A stretch of DNA of 7,919 nt, from the NCBI GenBank assembly GCA_025455505.1, contig JALOMK010000096.1, positions 1 to 7,919 on the forward strand. Reading direction: 5' to 3'. The DNA comes from Bacteroidales bacterium. GTDB lineage: Bacteria > Bacteroidota > Bacteroidia > Bacteroidales > VadinHA17. A program made the position numbers and the translations under genes. This document shows positions 6,443 to 7,919 of the stretch, piece by piece; position 1 is the stretch's first letter; the number at the start of each line of letters is the position of its first letter. The notes beneath the pieces are model-generated. The model had not been told where the DNA came from. It made no database searches and saw nothing but the letters and a program-made list of their open reading frames with translations.

Positions 6443-7404
6443 CGGTCGCGTGAGAACCACCTCAGTTCGAAATCCTTCTTGTACGATGAGAGGTGCCTGT
6501 TTATCTTCTCGACATAGATGTCGCGAAGGGTTATCATTATGCCTGTCTCCTCAACATCCCCGAACTTGTGATTGATGAAGGTTCCGAAGGTCCTCATCGT
6601 TGGCGAAAGGTTCATGTAGGCGTTTATAAGGGGAGGGATGTTTTCATTCAGGTTTCGAACCTCTCTTGACAGTATCTTGTAGTTTTCCTTGTATCTCCAG
6701 CCCCTGAAAATCCTGCGCATCTCCTCGGCATGGATGTCGATCTTCGCGGGCTCCTTCGGCACCACAAGGTCGTCGGGGTCGTTAAAATGCCTTTTCAGGA
6801 AGTAGAGTATCATATCCCTTGCCTTCTGATTGAAGTGAGGGTACATCGTCACTTTCCCAAAGAGATACTTGAGATGGTGATTGTCGATAATTATGGCGCC
6901 GAGGCCGTCCCACAGGTTGTCGAGGGCATAGAGGCTTTTCCTTCCCTTGGCTGCCGACTGGTAATCGGGGTGTACGAATGAGCGGCCAAGTTCCATCAGG
7001 TGAGGGAAATATTTCGAAAGGAATTTATCCGAGAAATTAAAGTAGGTTGACGATGCAAGGTAGGAGATGTTGCAGTCCTGGCACCCTTTTTCGGGGAAAT
7101 AAAACCTGTAGCCCCCGATTATCTCGAGATGCTCAGGGTCCCATACTATCAGCTGTTTCTGCGGGTTCACGGCAGCAGTGTCGAACTCGTCTATATCGAT
7201 GTCCTTACCCGTTCCGCCTCCTGCGTGCCTGAAGGTTATCTCACGTATGCGTCCCACTTCGTGCATCAGGGCAGGTGAATCGGAATTGTCGAAGATATAT
7301 ACCTCGTTGTTCCCGTTGTTTGTCCTGCGCAGGAGCTTGCCCGGTGTAAGCTCTGCTATTATCTGATCCTTGGGGAGCTGGTCAACGATGGGTTTCATAG
7401 GCAT
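6436..7404 (-). CDS. glsB: OlsB/GlsB-like GNAT-family N-acyltransferase (glycine lipid synthesis)
   Basis: A 322-residue cytoplasmic or membrane-associated acyltransferase of the OlsB/hemolysin-like GNAT group. In Bacteroides, GlsB joins a 3-hydroxy fatty acid to glycine, giving N-acyl-glycine (commendamide). Visible motifs are VGRIREITFRHAGGGTG (50-66), DIDEFD, QLIVWDP (84-90), IIGGYRFYF and MELGRSFVHPDYQS (137-150), the last matching the conserved ELGRS-V-P-Y block of OlsB. FGKVTMYPHF, MILYFLKRHF and IPPLINAYMNLSPTM follow, close to the Bacteroidota members of the family. The start at 7404 has a second ATG at 7398 as an alternative. It follows the PlsC-like gene by 55 nt on the same strand, the pairing expected of GlsA and GlsB. 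The exact amino-acid substrate cannot be read from sequence; ornithine or another amino acid is possible. Confidence 0.85.
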   Translation of the reverse strand: MPMKPIVDQLPKDQIIAELTPGKLLRRTNNGNNEVYIFDNSDSPALMHEVGRIREITFRHAGGGTGKDIDIDEFDTAAVNPQKQLIVWDPEHLEIIGGYRFYFPEKGCQDCNISYLASSTYFNFSDKFLSKYFPHLMELGRSFVHPDYQSAAKGRKSLYALDNLWDGLGAIIIDNHHLKYLFGKVTMYPHFNQKARDMILYFLKRHFNDPDDLVVPKEPAKIDIHAEEMRRIFRGWRYKENYKILSREVRNLNENIPPLINAYMNLSPTMRTFGTFINHKFGDVEETGIMITLRDIYVEKINRHLSSYKKDFELRWFSRDRQ

Positions 7405-7414
7405 TTCTGGCGTA

Positions 7415-7450
7415 AAGCAGGTCTCAGCTTACCTTGCTGAAAAGCAGCAT
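7415..7450 (-). other. Overlapping short hairpins between the acyltransferase genes
   Basis: On the minus strand TGCTG (7449-7445) pairs with CAGCA (7439-7435) around a 5-nt loop. The same CAGCA, continuing into AGGT, can instead pair with ACCTGCTT (7422-7415) with one bulge. The two folds exclude each other. This is weak evidence for a structured intercistronic leader and may be chance. Confidence 0.2.
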
Positions 7451-7459
7451 GCAAGTTAC

Positions 7460-7919
7460 TTATTTTTTTAATTCGAGGCTATAGCATTTTTCCCTGACCC
7501 ACTGTGCCCATTCTTCAGGTTTCCGGCTCCTGTCAAAGGTCTCCCATCCTATCTTTTCGCCGAATACGAGATCGATCTTTTTATCCTTTTGCCTGAACAT
7601 TTCATCCGCAAGGTAGAGCATTTCAATATTAGCCTTTATCCGCAGGAACTTCCGGATGTTTGCAAGCCTGTAGAAAAAGTCCGAGTTCCTTCCCGAAATG
7701 AAAGCGGGTATTATGTCGCGCTTATGTCTTACAGCTTTGGAAATGAAGTTTTTATGCCACTCAAGGTCGCAGATCACTCCTTTCTGCTTCCTTGAGCATA
7801 ATCCGGCCGGAAAATAGAGAATCTGGCTGTCGGATGCATAGGCTTCCTCAGTGAGCCTGGCGGCTTCACGGCTCTGGCTGCCGTGCTTGTTCACCGGAAT
7901 AAAGATTCCCGATAAATTC
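7460..7919 (-). CDS. glsA: PlsC/GlsA-like 1-acyl acyltransferase (5' part outside the window)
   Basis: The last 152 residues of a lysophospholipid-acyltransferase-family protein. The frame stays open to the right edge (SGIFIPVNKHG precedes the first in-window start-like GTG at 7894), so the true start is beyond it. Visible blocks include ILYFPAGLCSRK, the family's FPEG-type substrate-binding motif in its Bacteroidota form. KGVICDLEWHKNFI, KRDIIPAFISGRNSDFFYRLAN, KANIEMLYLADEMF and LVFGEKI follow. The catalytic HX4D motif lies outside the window. In the Bacteroides glycine-lipid pathway GlsA adds the second, O-linked acyl chain to commendamide. The adjacent downstream GlsB-like gene makes that assignment more likely than general phosphatidate synthesis. 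The symbol rests on this neighbourhood and on the FPAGLCSRK block; the acyl acceptor is inferred. Confidence 0.8.
   Translation of the reverse strand, partial: NLSGIFIPVNKHGSQSREAARLTEEAYASDSQILYFPAGLCSRKQKGVICDLEWHKNFISKAVRHKRDIIPAFISGRNSDFFYRLANIRKFLRIKANIEMLYLADEMFRQKDKKIDLVFGEKIGWETFDRSRKPEEWAQWVREKCYSLELKK

Noticed and set aside
7460..7894. A complete 144-residue gene starting at the GTG at 7894
   Set aside because: The frame remains open with acyltransferase-like residues to the window edge, and the family's catalytic N-terminal half would be missing.

Overview
The window looks like a chromosomal stretch of a Bacteroidota bacterium, probably of the order Bacteroidales or a close relative. 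The evidence is SusC-type carboxypeptidase-regulatory and TonB-plug sequences, a TAnnTTTG-type -7 promoter element, signal peptides that end just before Gln, an enlarged PurF-like protein of the Bacteroidota type, and a GlsA/GlsB-like acyltransferase pair. All assignments come from reading the sequence and from family knowledge; no database search was run.

Layout. Positions 1-179 hold no gene. They contain a short stem-loop, a tract of ten in-register 8-nt repeats (TTAYGCCG-like), and a C-rich module ending in a palindrome. Positions 180-2962 form a minus-strand unit read miaB, then two small secreted proteins. Each of the two has a carboxypeptidase-like regulatory domain and a TonB-receptor plug domain but no beta-barrel, and their genes overlap by ATGA. 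Positions 2963-3289 separate miaB from the divergent yebC. This gap carries a second copy of the octamer-plus-C-rich element, a strong hairpin, a short 7-nt repeat and the yebC promoter. Positions 3290-6442 form a tight plus-strand unit: yebC, a small secreted SPOR-domain protein, and a 633-residue glutamine amidotransferase/phosphoribosyltransferase of the PurF family. Positions 6436-7919 read on the minus strand: an OlsB/GlsB-like GNAT N-acyltransferase preceded by a PlsC/GlsA-like acyltransferase cut by the window edge. The GNAT gene and the purF-like gene overlap tail to tail by 7 nt.

How the genes work together. MiaB (tRNA modification) and YebC (translation factor or regulator) are housekeeping genes that head their units. 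The PurF-like enzyme probably acts in purine or related PRPP-dependent amination. The acyltransferase pair probably makes N-acyl-glycine and then the diacylated glycine lipid of the membrane. The two barrel-less plug proteins are the least explained genes. The paired octamer elements at either end of the miaB-plug unit are the most unusual non-coding structure.
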